DNA of 64,000 nucleotides. It comes from Achromobacter sp. MFA1 R4. GTDB taxonomy: Bacteria; Pseudomonadota; Gammaproteobacteria; Burkholderiales; Burkholderiaceae_B. Every line of letters starts with the position of its first letter. Position 1 is the first letter of the stretch. Positions 53,517 to 63,234 of this stretch are shown here, piece after piece. Location of the stretch: assembly GCF_900156745.1 (NCBI RefSeq), contig NZ_LT707065.1, forward strand, positions 3,782,001 through 3,846,000, read 5' to 3'. Below the pieces are notes generated by a model, which searched no databases, was not told the origin of the DNA, and worked only from the letters and a program-made list of their open reading frames with translations. Both the position numbers and the translations under genes were made by a program.

Positions 53517-54590
53517 GTGTCACACAACACCGACGATCTTCGCATTCGAGAAATCAAGGAACTGAACCCGCCCTCGCACGTCATGCGCGAGTTCGCCTGC
53601 ACCAAAGAGGCGTCCGAGACCGTGTTCGCCGCCCGGCAGGGCATGCACCGCATCCTGCACGGCATGGACGACCGCATGATCGTCGTGATCGGTCCTTGCT
53701 CCATTCACGACACGCGCGCCGCCATCGAATACGCCAAGCGGCTCAAGCCGGTGCGCGACCGCCTGAGCGCCGACCTGGAAATCGTGATGCGCGTCTACTT
53801 CGAGAAGCCGCGCACCACCGTCGGCTGGAAGGGCCTCATCAATGATCCCGATCTGGACGGCAGCTTCGACATCAATAAGGGGGTGCGCGTGGCCCGCGAG
53901 CTGCTGCTGGACATCAACAGCATGGGCTTGCCGGCGGGATGCGAGTTCCTGGACATGATTACGCCGCAATACATCGCGGATCTGGTCTCCTGGGGGGCGA
54001 TCGGGGCACGCACGACGGAAAGCCAGGTGCACCGCGAGCTGGCTTCGGGCCTGTCGTGTCCGGTGGGGTTCAAGAACGGCACGGACGGCAATGTGAAGAT
54101 CGCGGTCGACGCGATCAAGGCGGCTTCGCAGCCGCATCATTTCCTGTCGGTGACCAAGGGCGGGCATTCCGCCATCGTGTCCACCGCCGGCAATGAGGAC
54201 TGCCACGTGATCCTGCGTGGCGGCAAGACGCCGAACTATGACGCAGCCAGCGTCGATGCGGCTTGCCAGGACGTGTCCAAGGCCGGTCTGGCGCAGCGCA
54301 TCATGGTCGATGCCAGCCACGCCAACAGCAGCAAGAAGCCCGAGAACCAGCCGCTGGTCATCGAAGACGTCGCGCGGCAGATGGAAGCGGGCGACGCCCG
54401 CCTGATCGGCGTCATGGTCGAAAGCCACCTGCTGGGCGGCCGCCAGGACATGGTGCCGGGACAGCCGTTGGTGTACGGCCAGAGCATCACCGATGGCTGC
54501 ATCGACTGGGACGCATCGGTGGCCGTGCTCGAACGCCTGGCGCAGGCCGTGCGTGAGCGCCGCCGGGTGGCGCTGACCTCCGGCAAATGA
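53517..54590 (+). CDS. aroG: 3-deoxy-7-phosphoheptulonate synthase (DAHP synthase, class I)
   Basis: A 357-aa enzyme joining phosphoenolpyruvate and erythrose-4-phosphate, the first step of the shikimate pathway. GTG at 53517 (SD AGGAG, 53504-53508) gives the start MSHNTDDLRIREIKEL. Motifs: VIGPCSIHD, PRTTVGWKGLINDP, GARTTESQVHRE and the metal-binding VDASHANSSKKPENQP. Isoform (Phe- or Tyr-sensitive) is not decided here, but leader codons suggest control by Phe/Tyr supply. The leader with attenuator precedes it; a hairpin (54600-54636) follows. Confidence 0.97.
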   Translation: MSHNTDDLRIREIKELNPPSHVMREFACTKEASETVFAARQGMHRILHGMDDRMIVVIGPCSIHDTRAAIEYAKRLKPVRDRLSADLEIVMRVYFEKPRTTVGWKGLINDPDLDGSFDINKGVRVARELLLDINSMGLPAGCEFLDMITPQYIADLVSWGAIGARTTESQVHRELASGLSCPVGFKNGTDGNVKIAVDAIKAASQPHHFLSVTKGGHSAIVSTAGNEDCHVILRGGKTPNYDAASVDAACQDVSKAGLAQRIMVDASHANSSKKPENQPLVIEDVARQMEAGDARLIGVMVESHLLGGRQDMVPGQPLVYGQSITDGCIDWDASVAVLERLAQAVRERRRVALTSGK

Positions 54591-54599
54591 GGGGGATGC

Positions 54600-54636
54600 G
54601 CGCCGCCGACCGCCTGCCTGGGGCGGTGTGCGGCGC
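54600..54636 (+). terminator. Hairpin downstream of aroG
   Basis: Outer GCGCCGC/GCGGCGC (54600-54606 with 54630-54636) and inner ACCGCC/GGCGGT (54609-54614 with 54622-54627); no T-run. Candidate terminator of reduced strength. Confidence 0.5.
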
Positions 54637-54692
54637 AGCATGCGGGGCGGCGTAGAATATTCGGATTATCGAACCCCGGGAACTCCTAGATC

Positions 54693-56102
54693 ATGAACGC
54701 TCCCTTGCACGCCGAAACGTTGCGCCGCGCGGTGCCCGCTGCCTGTCTGGATGCCTTGCGCGCGCGCTTTGGCGATCGCCTGTCGGAAACCGCCGCCGTG
54801 CGCGAACACCACGGCCGCGATGAATCGCCTTATCCGGCCATGCTGCCCGATGCCGTGGTCTTTGCGCAGTCGACGGAGGATGTCGCGTACGTCGCCAAGG
54901 TGTGCAATGAACATCGCGTTCCCTTGATTCCCTACGGTGCCGGCTCGTCGCTGGAAGGCCACATCCTGGCGATCCAGGGGGGCATCAGCCTGGACCTGTC
55001 GCAGATGAACAAGGTTCTGGCCATCAACGCAGAAGACCTCACCGCCACGGTGCAGGCGGGCGTGCTGCGCAAGCAGCTCAACGAAGAAATCCGCAACACG
55101 GGCCTCTTCTTCCCGATCGATCCCGGCGCGGACGCCAGCCTCGGCGGCATGGCCGCCACCCGCGCCTCGGGCACCAACGCCGTGCGCTACGGCACGATGC
55201 GCGAGAACGTCATGTCGCTGACCGTCGTCACCGCGGACGGCCGCATCATCCGCACCGCGGGCCGCGCGCGCAAGTCGTCGGCGGGCTATGACCTCACGCG
55301 CATTTTCGTGGGCAGCGAGGGCACGCTCGGCATCATCACCGAAGTCACCGTGCGCTTGTATCCGCAGCCTGAAGCCGTGTCCGCCGCGGTCTGCAATTTC
55401 CCCACGCTGGACGCCGCGGTCCAGAGCGTGATCGAGATCATCCAGATGGGCGTGCCCGTCGCGCGCGTCGAGTTCATGGATGCGGCCAGCGTGCGCGCGG
55501 TGAACCTGCACAGCAAGCTGAGCCTGCGCGAAACCCCGCTGCTGGTGTTTGAATTCCACGGCAGCCCCGCAGGCGTGCAAGAGCAAGCGGAAACCGTGCA
55601 GGCCATCACGGCCGAGCATGGCGGCATGGACTTCGAATGGGCCGAGCGTCCCGAAGACCGCAGCCGCCTCTGGACCGCACGCCACAACGCGTATTTTGCG
55701 GGCCTGCAATTGCGCCCGGGCTGCCGCGCCAGCACCACCGACGTCTGCGTGCCCATCTCGCGCCTGGCCGATTGCGTGCGCGACACGGTCGAGGAACTGG
55801 ATCGCGCCAGCTTTCCCTACACGATCGTGGGCCACGTCGGCGATGGCAATTTCCATGTGCTGATGCTGCTGGATGCCGATAACGCGCAAGAGTGGCAGGA
55901 ATCCGAAACCATCAACCACAACCTCGTGCGCCGCGCCATCGCGGCCGACGGCACCTGCACGGGCGAGCACGGCGTGGGCCTGCACAAGATGCAGTTCATG
56001 GCGGAAGAACACGGCGAAGATGCGCTCGACCTGATGCGCAGTCTCAAGCACGCGTTTGACCCAAACAACATCCTGAATCCCGGCAAGATCGTGTCCTGGT
56101 AG
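54693..56102 (+). CDS. FAD-linked oxidase, D-lactate dehydrogenase (cytochrome)-like
   Basis: A 469-aa flavoprotein of the FAD_binding_4/FAD-oxidase_C family. FAD-binding segments: VPLIPYGAGSSLEGH (about 76-90) and the DPGADASLGGMAATRASG block (about 144-161). The C-terminal GHVGDGNFHVLM (about 385-396) and TGEHGVG motif (about 429) are the metal/active-site region of D-2-hydroxyacid dehydrogenases. It precedes a separate glcD gene with a 180-bp gap, so it may feed on D-lactate while the next operon handles glycolate (inference). Confidence 0.9.
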   Translation: MNAPLHAETLRRAVPAACLDALRARFGDRLSETAAVREHHGRDESPYPAMLPDAVVFAQSTEDVAYVAKVCNEHRVPLIPYGAGSSLEGHILAIQGGISLDLSQMNKVLAINAEDLTATVQAGVLRKQLNEEIRNTGLFFPIDPGADASLGGMAATRASGTNAVRYGTMRENVMSLTVVTADGRIIRTAGRARKSSAGYDLTRIFVGSEGTLGIITEVTVRLYPQPEAVSAAVCNFPTLDAAVQSVIEIIQMGVPVARVEFMDAASVRAVNLHSKLSLRETPLLVFEFHGSPAGVQEQAETVQAITAEHGGMDFEWAERPEDRSRLWTARHNAYFAGLQLRPGCRASTTDVCVPISRLADCVRDTVEELDRASFPYTIVGHVGDGNFHVLMLLDADNAQEWQESETINHNLVRRAIAADGTCTGEHGVGLHKMQFMAEEHGEDALDLMRSLKHAFDPNNILNPGKIVSW

Positions 56103-56282
56103 GACGCCGGCGGGACGGCTCGTCCCGCTTGCATTGCCGCTGGCTTGCGGCTTTTCTGCGACAGGCCGCTACGGGGTTTACGGCTGGTTACGTATGCGTC
56201 GGCCGCGATGCCCTTTAGCGCCCGGAAGGTGCGGGTAAATCCCGGCCTGTTTATCGTGGGCACACGCGCTATTGTTGCGCTC

Positions 56283-57782
56283 ATGAATTCACTGGTCGAA
56301 ACTGGCCTGGCACAAGTGCAGGCGCCTTATTCGCTGCAGCAGCTCGTCGAGGCGTTGTCGGCCGCGTTGCCCGCGCACTGTGTGCTCTATCGCGAAGAAG
56401 ACACGCGTCCTTACGAGTGCGATGGCCTATCCCTTTACCGCGCGGTTCCGGCCGTCGTGGCCTTGCCTGAAACCGAAGAGCAGGTGCAGGCCGTCATGCG
56501 CATCTGCAAGCGGCTGAACGCACCCATCGTTGCGCGGGGCGCCGGAACGGGTCTGTCGGGCGGCGCCATGCCGCACACCCGGGGCGTGCTGCTCGGGCTG
56601 TCCAAGTTCAATCGCATCAAACACATCGATCTGGCCAGCGCGACCGCCATCGTGCAGCCCGGCGTGCGCAATCTCGCTATCTCGGAAGCCGTGTCGCCCT
56701 ACGGCCTGTACTACGCGCCGGACCCGTCCAGCCAGATCGCATGTTCCATCGGCGGCAACGTCGCCGAGAACTCCGGCGGCGTGCATTGCCTCAAGTACGG
56801 CCTTACCGTGCACAACGTGCTGCGCGTGCGCGTGGTCACGATCGACGGCGACGTGGTCGAGCTGGGATCGGAGGCGCCCGATGCGCCGGGCCTGGATTTG
56901 CTGTCGGTCTTTGTCGGATCCGAGGGCATGCTGGGCGTGGTGACCGAAGTCACCGTCAAGCTGATTCCCAAGCCCGCCTGCGCGCAGGTCGTCATGGCCA
57001 GCTTTTCCAGCGTCGAGGCGGCCGGCAACGCGGTCACGCAGGTGATCGCGGCAGGCATGATCCCGGCCGGGCTGGAAATGATGGACCGCCGCGCCACGCA
57101 CATGGTCGAACCTTTCGTGCGCGCGGGCTACGACATGGACGCGCAGGCCATCCTGCTGTGCGAATCGGATGGCACGCCTGAAGAGGTGGCGCATGAAATC
57201 GCGCGCATGGAAGCGGTATTCCGCGACGCCGGCGCCACGCGTTGCCAGGTGTCCACCTCCGAGGCCGAACGCCTGAAATTCTGGGCGGGGCGCAAGAATG
57301 CGTTTCCCGCCGCCGGGCGCGTGTCGCCCGATTACTACTGCATGGACGGCACCATACCGCGCCGCCATCTGGCGCGCGTGCTGGGCGCCATCGAGCAAAT
57401 GGAAGACGAATTCGGTCTGCGATGCGCCAACGTCTTTCATGCCGGCGACGGCAATCTGCATCCGCTGATCCTGTTCGATTCGAATAAGCCGGACGAGGTG
57501 GAGCGCGCCGAGAAATTCGGCGCCGCCATTCTCGAGCTGTGCGTGCAGGTGGGAGGAACCGTGACTGGAGAGCACGGTGTGGGAATGGAGAAGATAAATC
57601 AAATGTGCGTGCAATTCTCTCGCGAAGAACTCGACGCGTTTCTGGCGGTAAAGCGGGCCTTCGATCCGCCGTGCCTGCTCAATCCTGAAAAAGTCATCCC
57701 AACGCTGGCCCGCTGCGCCGAATACGGCAAGATGCACGTCCATGCGGGAGAACTGCGCTTCCCCGATCTCGCCCGTTTCTAG
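56283..57782 (+). CDS. glcD: Glycolate oxidase subunit GlcD
   Basis: A 499-aa FAD catalytic subunit of glycolate dehydrogenase. It has VARGAGTGLSGGAMPH (about 87-102), the SSQIACSIGGNVAENSGGVHC block (about 150-170) and the C-terminal NVFHAGDGNLHPLILFD and TVTGEHGVGMEKIN. The Met at 56283 is chosen; the open frame begins earlier without homology. glcE starts 12 bp later and glcF 6 bp after that, an operon encoding the GlcDEF complex. The regulator glcC is absent. Confidence 0.96.
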   Translation: MNSLVETGLAQVQAPYSLQQLVEALSAALPAHCVLYREEDTRPYECDGLSLYRAVPAVVALPETEEQVQAVMRICKRLNAPIVARGAGTGLSGGAMPHTRGVLLGLSKFNRIKHIDLASATAIVQPGVRNLAISEAVSPYGLYYAPDPSSQIACSIGGNVAENSGGVHCLKYGLTVHNVLRVRVVTIDGDVVELGSEAPDAPGLDLLSVFVGSEGMLGVVTEVTVKLIPKPACAQVVMASFSSVEAAGNAVTQVIAAGMIPAGLEMMDRRATHMVEPFVRAGYDMDAQAILLCESDGTPEEVAHEIARMEAVFRDAGATRCQVSTSEAERLKFWAGRKNAFPAAGRVSPDYYCMDGTIPRRHLARVLGAIEQMEDEFGLRCANVFHAGDGNLHPLILFDSNKPDEVERAEKFGAAILELCVQVGGTVTGEHGVGMEKINQMCVQFSREELDAFLAVKRAFDPPCLLNPEKVIPTLARCAEYGKMHVHAGELRFPDLARF

Positions 57783-57794
57783 GACGCTTTCCTT

Positions 57795-58901
57795 ATGGAT
57801 TTTGTCCTGTCGGAATTGTGCGACCAGGTCATGACGGCGCGTGCCGGTCACAAGCCCCTGTTCGTGATGGGCGGCGGCAGCAAGCGCTTCTACGGCAACT
57901 ACCGGCCGGTGCGGCCGCAGGATGGCCACTGTCTCCTGGACATGACGCCTTACCGCGGCATCGTCAGCTATCACCCATCCGAACTCGTGGTGACCGTGCG
58001 CGCCGGCACGCCGCTGGCCGAACTGGAGGCCGCGCTTGCCGAGCACGGCCAGATGCTGGCGTTCGAACCGCCGCATTTCGCGCCGTCGGCGACGGTGGGC
58101 GGATGTGTGGCGGCCGGACTTTCGGGGCCGCGCCGCATGAGCGCCGGCGCCTTGAAAGACTTTGTGCTGGGCGCGCAGCTGCTGGATTCGGAAGGCCGCA
58201 TTCTGTCGTTCGGCGGCGAGGTCATGAAGAACGTGGCCGGCTACGACGTGTCCCGCCTGCTGGCCGGGTCGCATGGCATTTTCGGCGCCATCCTCGAGGT
58301 GTCGCTCAAGGTCGTGCCCAGGCCGATGGAAGAGATCACGCTGGCGCTGCCCGCCACGCAGCCGCAGGCGCTTGCCAACTTTGCCTTCTGGCGGGGCAAG
58401 CCCCTGCCCATCTCGGCCACGAGCTGGACCGGGGAGGGCGATGGCGGTGAAGGGATGACGAGGGTGCGCCTGTCGGGCGCGCCACCGGCGCTGGCGAGCG
58501 CGCAGGCGCTGATCGGCGGCGACGTCCTGGCGCCCGACGCCGCCGCGGCATGGTGGCAGTCGCTGCGCGAGCAGACCGATGCTTTCTTCGCACCGGACCG
58601 CCCCTTGTGGCGCCTCGCCCTGCCGCCCACCACCCCCGACCTGGAGTTGGGGCCGACGCTGCTGGAGTGGGGCGGTGGCCAGCGGTGGCTGTCCGGCCCG
58701 CACGATGCGGCAGCGCTGCGCGCGACCGCGGCCCGGCACGGCGGCCACGCGACGCTGTTCCGGCCGGCCGGCGCCACGCCGCCCGCCGATGGCGTGTTTC
58801 AGCCGCTCGCGCCAGGCGTGGGCGCGATCACCCGCCGGCTCAAGCAGGAGCTCGATCCCGCGGGTCTTTTCAATCCTGGCCGCCTGGTCCTGGAGCTATA
58901 G
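57795..58901 (+). CDS. glcE: Glycolate oxidase subunit GlcE
   Basis: A 368-aa shorter FAD-binding subunit. FVMGGGSKRFYGNYRPV near residue 24 and the VGGCVAAGLSGPRRMSAGALKDFVLGAQLL block (about 99-128) show the FAD_binding_4 fold; the C-terminal part (GAITRRLKQELDPAGLFNPGRLV) is the family tail. Together with GlcD and GlcF it forms the membrane-associated glycolate dehydrogenase. Confidence 0.95.
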   Translation: MDFVLSELCDQVMTARAGHKPLFVMGGGSKRFYGNYRPVRPQDGHCLLDMTPYRGIVSYHPSELVVTVRAGTPLAELEAALAEHGQMLAFEPPHFAPSATVGGCVAAGLSGPRRMSAGALKDFVLGAQLLDSEGRILSFGGEVMKNVAGYDVSRLLAGSHGIFGAILEVSLKVVPRPMEEITLALPATQPQALANFAFWRGKPLPISATSWTGEGDGGEGMTRVRLSGAPPALASAQALIGGDVLAPDAAAAWWQSLREQTDAFFAPDRPLWRLALPPTTPDLELGPTLLEWGGGQRWLSGPHDAAALRATAARHGGHATLFRPAGATPPADGVFQPLAPGVGAITRRLKQELDPAGLFNPGRLVLEL

Positions 58902-58907
58902 GGCATC

Positions 58908-60143
58908 ATGCAAACCAATCTGGCATCCTGGGCGAGCGGCACCGAACTGGGCGAAGAGGCGGACGCCATCCTGCGCCGCTGCGTGCACTGCGGCTTCTGC
59001 ACCGCCACCTGTCCAACCTACCAGGTCCTGGGCGACGAGCTGGACAGCCCGCGCGGACGCATCTATCTCATCAAGCAGGTGCTGGAGGGCAAGGAGCCCA
59101 CGCAGTCCACGCAGCAGCACCTGGACCGCTGCCTCACCTGCCGCAATTGCGAGACCACCTGCCCGTCGGGCGTGGAATACGGGCACCTCGTCGATATCGG
59201 GCGCAAGATCGTGGACGAGCGGGTGGAGCGCTCATGGGCGGACAAGACCAAACGCACGCTGCTGCGCCGGACGATGCTCTCGCCCCTGTTTGCGCCGGCC
59301 ATGCGCCTGGGCCAGAGCCTGCGCGGCATGCTGCCGCAGGCGCTCAAGCGCAAGGTGCCGGAACGCCGCGACGCGGGCCCGCTGCCGCAGGTGGCGCGGC
59401 ATGAGCGCCAGGTGCTGATGCTGACCGGATGCGTGCAGCCAGCCATGATGCCCACCATCGACGCCGCCACCATCCGCGTGCTGGATGCCGTCGGTATCGG
59501 AGCGCGCCTGGCGCCGGGCGCGGGCTGCTGCGGCGCCGTGAGTTTCCACCTGGATGTGCAGGACGAGGCCGTGGCGCAGATGCGCGCCAACGTCGACGCG
59601 TGGTGGCCGCTGGTGCAGGACGCCAAGGTTGAGGCCATCGTCATGAATGCGTCGGGCTGCGGCGCGATGGTCAAGGAATATGCGCACCACCTGCGCAATG
59701 ATCCGGCCTATGCGCAAAAAGCCGCCGACATCGTGGCGCTGGTCAAGGATGTGGCCGAGATCGTCGCGCCGCATGCCGGGTTGCTGCGCGCGCGACTGCC
59801 GGCCGGCACCCGGGCAGCATTCCATCCGCCTTGCACCCTGCAGCACTGGCAGGGGTTGAGGCCGCTGTCGGAGCAACTGCTGGCCGACCTGGGATTCGAC
59901 CTGCAGCCGTTCGCGGACAAGCATTTGTGCTGCGGATCGGCGGGCGCGTATTCGGTGTTGAACCCGGACATCGCGATGGAGTTGCGTGACCGCAAGCTGG
60001 GCGCCATCGCGGCAGCAAGCCCGGACGTGATCCTGTCGGCCAACATCGGATGCATCGGCCATCTGCAAAGCGGCACCGAAACGCCGGTGCGCCATTGGGT
60101 CGAGGTGGTGGATGAACAGTTGCGCCAGGCTGCGCAGCCCTAG
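58908..60143 (+). CDS. glcF: Glycolate oxidase iron-sulfur subunit GlcF
   Basis: A 411-aa protein with two 4Fe-4S ferredoxin motifs (CVHCGFCTATCPTY at about residues 25-38 and CLTCRNCETTCPSGVEY at about 75-91) and two CCG-type cysteine-rich domains (GAGCCGAVSFH and HLCCGSAGAYS). It passes electrons from GlcD to the quinone pool. Six bases after glcE; converges with pntB, with 25 bp between stops. Confidence 0.96.
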   Translation: MQTNLASWASGTELGEEADAILRRCVHCGFCTATCPTYQVLGDELDSPRGRIYLIKQVLEGKEPTQSTQQHLDRCLTCRNCETTCPSGVEYGHLVDIGRKIVDERVERSWADKTKRTLLRRTMLSPLFAPAMRLGQSLRGMLPQALKRKVPERRDAGPLPQVARHERQVLMLTGCVQPAMMPTIDAATIRVLDAVGIGARLAPGAGCCGAVSFHLDVQDEAVAQMRANVDAWWPLVQDAKVEAIVMNASGCGAMVKEYAHHLRNDPAYAQKAADIVALVKDVAEIVAPHAGLLRARLPAGTRAAFHPPCTLQHWQGLRPLSEQLLADLGFDLQPFADKHLCCGSAGAYSVLNPDIAMELRDRKLGAIAAASPDVILSANIGCIGHLQSGTETPVRHWVEVVDEQLRQAAQP

Positions 60144-60168
60144 GGCCGCGCAGCGCCTGGCTTGCCGG

Positions 60169-61608
60169 CTATTCGACGGCCTTCACCATGTCTTCCAGCA
60201 CCTTCTTGGCGTCGCCGAAGACCATCATCGTGCGGTCCATGTAGAACAGCTCGTTGTCCAGCCCGGCATAGCCCGAGGCCATGGAACGCTTGTTCACGAT
60301 GACCGTGCGCGCCTTGTAGGCTTCAAGGATGGGCATGCCGGCGATGGGCGACTTGGGATCGTTCTTGGCGGCGGGATTGACCACGTCGTTTGCGCCCAGC
60401 ACCAGCACGACGTCGGTCTGTCCGAACTCGCTGTTGATGTCTTCCATTTCGAAGACCTGGTCGTAGGGCACTTCGGCCTCGGCCAGCAGCACGTTCATGT
60501 GGCCGGGCATGCGGCCGGCGACCGGATGGATCGCGTATTTGACGGTCACGCCGCGGGCGGTGAGCTTTTCGGCCAGTTCCTTCAGGGCGTGCTGCGCGCG
60601 GGCCACGGCCAGGCCGTAGCCCGGCACGATGGTCACGCTTTCGGCGTTGGTCATGAGGAACGCCGCATCGTCGGGGCTGCCTGACTTGACGCTGCGCTGC
60701 TGGGCGTCTCCCGCCGCGGCGCCGCCGCCCGACTGCCCGCCGAAACCGCCCAGGATCACGTTGAAGAACGACCGGTTCATGGCCTTGCACATGATGTAGG
60801 ACAGGATGGCGCCCGAAGAGCCCACCAGCGAGCCGGCGATGATCAGCATGGGGTTGTTCAGCGAAAAGCCGATGCCCGCCGCCGCCCAGCCGGAGTAGCT
60901 GTTCAGCATCGACACCACCACCGGCATGTCCGCGCCGCCGATCGGAATGATGATCAGCACGCCCAGCACGAACGCGATGAGGGTCATGATGATGAAGGGG
61001 GTCCATTCCTGCGTGAGCATGAACCAGAAGCCGCACCCCAGCATCAGCAGCGCCAGCGCCAGGTTCAGCAGGTGCTGGCCGGTGAACACCACGGGCGCGC
61101 CCTGGAAGAGCCGGAACTTGTACTTGCCCGACAGCTTGCCGAAGGCGATGACCGAGCCCGAGAACGTGATGGCGCCCACGAAGGTGCCGATGAAGAGCTC
61201 GAACCGGTTGCCGGTCGGGATGGCCATGCCGGCGGGCGCGATGCCGAAGGCGTGGGGCTCGGCCACGACGGCCACCGCGATCGCGACCGCCGCCAGGCCG
61301 ATCATGCTGTGCATGAAGGCGACGAGTTCCGGCATCTTGGTCATTTCGACGCGCTTGGCCATCAGCGTGCCGACCGAGCCGCCCACCAGCAGTCCCAGCA
61401 CCACCCAGCCCAGCCCGATCGTGGCCGTGCCGCTGCGCGCCAGGCCGATGATGAGCGCGGCGGTGGTGAGCACGGCGATCGCCATGCCAGCCATGCCGAA
61501 GGCATTGCCCAGGCGCGAGGTGGTGGGGTGGGACAGGCCCTTGAGCGCCTGGATGAAGCAGACCGAAGCGACGAGATAAAGCAGGGTGACGAGGTTCAGC
61601 GAGATCAT
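60169..61608 (-). CDS. pntB: NAD(P) transhydrogenase beta subunit PntB
   Basis: A 479-aa membrane subunit carrying domain III (NADP-binding) after about nine transmembrane helices. The C-terminal NADP site includes [36 protein letters not shown] and [14 protein letters not shown]. With the alpha subunits it couples hydride transfer from NADH to NADP+ to proton flow. Its start overlaps the pntAB gene stop by four bases (ATGA). Confidence 0.97.
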   Translation of the reverse strand: MISLNLVTLLYLVASVCFIQALKGLSHPTTSRLGNAFGMAGMAIAVLTTAALIIGLARSGTATIGLGWVVLGLLVGGSVGTLMAKRVEMTKMPELVAFMHSMIGLAAVAIAVAVVAEPHAFGIAPAGMAIPTGNRFELFIGTFVGAITFSGSVIAFGKLSGKYKFRLFQGAPVVFTGQHLLNLALALLMLGCGFWFMLTQEWTPFIIMTLIAFVLGVLIIIPIGGADMPVVVSMLNSYSGWAAAGIGFSLNNPMLIIAGSLVGSSGAILSYIMCKAMNRSFFNVILGGFGGQSGGGAAAGDAQQRSVKSGSPDDAAFLMTNAESVTIVPGYGLAVARAQHALKELAEKLTARGVTVKYAIHPVAGRMPGHMNVLLAEAEVPYDQVFEMEDINSEFGQTDVVLVLGANDVVNPAAKNDPKSPIAGMPILEAYKARTVIVNKRSMASGYAGLDNELFYMDRTMMVFGDAKKVLEDMVKAVE

Positions 61609-61922
61609 TTCGCTTCCTCCTTGCCCGGCTTGCGGTCCTTTTTCTTGAACATCTCGAGCATGCGCCGCGTGACGAGGAAGCCGCCGAACACGTTGACGGC
61701 GGCCAGGGCCACGGCAAAGACGCCCATGCCGCGCGCGAGTCCGCCTTCGGTCAGCGCGGCGGCCAGCATCGCGCCCACGATGATGATCGCGGAAATGGCG
61801 TTGGTCACCGCCATGAGCGGCGTGTGCAGCGCGGGCGTGACGTTCCAGACGACGTGGTAGCCGACATAGATGGCCAGAACGAAGATGATGAGGTTCATCA
61901 GGGTGGGGTTGATCGCTTCCAT
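61605..61922 (-). CDS. pntAB: NAD(P) transhydrogenase alpha subunit, membrane part (PntAB / PntA-2)
   Basis: A 105-aa piece carrying the few transmembrane helices that in E. coli are fused to the C-terminus of PntA. About three helices (residues about 8-30, 37-58, 66-85) and a basic tail. Split alpha subunits are normal in some proteobacteria (e.g. Rhodospirillum). It lies two bases after pntAA and overlaps pntB by 4 bp. Confidence 0.93.
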   Translation of the reverse strand: MEAINPTLMNLIIFVLAIYVGYHVVWNVTPALHTPLMAVTNAISAIIIVGAMLAAALTEGGLARGMGVFAVALAAVNVFGGFLVTRRMLEMFKKKDRKPGKEEAK

Positions 61923-61924
61923 GG

Positions 61925-63043
61925 TCACGTCCTCCGCATCACATTGCCGCCTTCGCACATCAGGCAGGCGGCCACGATTTCATCGTCGCGCTGGATCGTC
62001 AGCGCGCCGTCCGCATTGATGATGAGCTTCAGGAAATCCAGGATGTTGCGCGCATAGAGCGCCGAGGCGTCGGTGGCGACCAGGCCGGGCAGGTTGGTCA
62101 GCCCGATGATGGTCACGCCGTGCTTGTCGACGATTCGGCCTTTTTCGGACAGCGGGCAGTTGCCGCCGCGTTCGACGGCCAGGTCCACCAGCACCGAGCC
62201 CGGCTTCATGGCCGCGACGGTTTCCTCGGAGACCAGCGTGGGGGCGGGGCGGCCGGGGATCAGCGCGGTCGAGATGACGATGTCGGCCTGCTTGCAGCGC
62301 TCGGACACCAGCGCGGCCTGGCGGGCCATCCATCCGGGCGGCATGGCCCGGGCGTACCCGCCCGTGCCTTGCGCGATCTCGCGTTCTTCGTCGGTTTCGA
62401 ACGGCACGTCGATGAATTTGGCGCCCAGGGATTCGACCTGTTCGCGCGCGGCGGGGCGCACGTCGGAGGCCTCGACCACCGCGCCCAGCCGCTTGGCCGT
62501 GGCGATGGCCTGCAGGCCGGCCACGCCCGTGCCCAGCACGACTACGCGGGCGGCCTTCAGGGTGCCGGCGGCGGTCATCATCATGGGGATCAGGCGGCCG
62601 TAGTGATGGGCAGCCAGCAGCACGGCCTTGTAGCCGGCCAGGTTGGCCTGCGATGACAGCACGTCCAGGCTTTGGGCGCGGGTGATGCGGGGGGCGGCCT
62701 CCAGCGCGAAGCCGGTCAGGCCGGCGGCGGCCAACTGCGCCAGGCCTTCCTCGTCGAAGGGATCGAGCATGCCCACCACCACGGCGCCCGGCTTCATGTG
62801 GGGCAGTTCATCGGGGGAGGGCGCGCGAACCTTCATGACGAGTTCGGCGCCCAGGGCTTCCTGGGCGGAACCGAGCGTGGCGCCCGCGGCGACGTAGGCG
62901 TCGTCGAGATAGCGGGCGGCGCTGCCTGCCCCGCGCTCCACGACCACTGTGTGCTTGCCGCCCACATACTTCTTGACGGTCTCCGGTGTTGCTGCGACAC
63001 GGGTTTCCCCGTCTCGGGTTTCCTTGGGTATCCCGATGTGCAT
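61925..63043 (-). CDS. pntAA: NAD(P) transhydrogenase alpha subunit, NAD-binding part (PntAA / PntA-1)
   Basis: A 372-aa soluble domain I that binds NAD(H). Begins [23 protein letters not shown]; the nucleotide-binding motif [22 protein letters not shown] (about residues 167-188) and [14 protein letters not shown] (mobile loop) are seen. First gene of the pntAA-pntAB-pntB operon, which is separated from the upstream gene by a terminator, so it has its own promoter. Confidence 0.96.
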   Translation of the reverse strand: MHIGIPKETRDGETRVAATPETVKKYVGGKHTVVVERGAGSAARYLDDAYVAAGATLGSAQEALGAELVMKVRAPSPDELPHMKPGAVVVGMLDPFDEEGLAQLAAAGLTGFALEAAPRITRAQSLDVLSSQANLAGYKAVLLAAHHYGRLIPMMMTAAGTLKAARVVVLGTGVAGLQAIATAKRLGAVVEASDVRPAAREQVESLGAKFIDVPFETDEEREIAQGTGGYARAMPPGWMARQAALVSERCKQADIVISTALIPGRPAPTLVSEETVAAMKPGSVLVDLAVERGGNCPLSEKGRIVDKHGVTIIGLTNLPGLVATDASALYARNILDFLKLIINADGALTIQRDDEIVAACLMCEGGNVMRRT

Positions 63044-63130
63044 CGACGCCTCTCCTCAGAAGGTTCGCCGTAGTTATACACGGAATGTGCGTTCTCACGC
63101 TCCCCTCGTTTGGTCCGCTTGTGCGCGGGC

Positions 63131-63159
63131 AAAAAAAACCCCATGGCGAACCATGGGGT
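63131..63159 (-). terminator. Terminator between the amidohydrolase gene and pntAA
   Basis: ACCCCATGG/CCATGGGGT (63138-63146 with 63151-63159), CGAA loop; A8 at 63131-63138 is the U-tract on the minus strand. Confidence 0.93.
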
Positions 63160-63234
63160 GCGGGTCTTGCAACCCGAATGCTCCGGCCAGTCAGACCACG
63201 TCGCCGGCCGGCACCAGCGCGCAGACGTCCGGCG

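Noticed and set aside
56427-58748. 773-codon open frame on the minus strand opposite glcD and glcE
   Set aside because: Antisense to two well-supported genes; low-complexity Arg/His/Gly composition.
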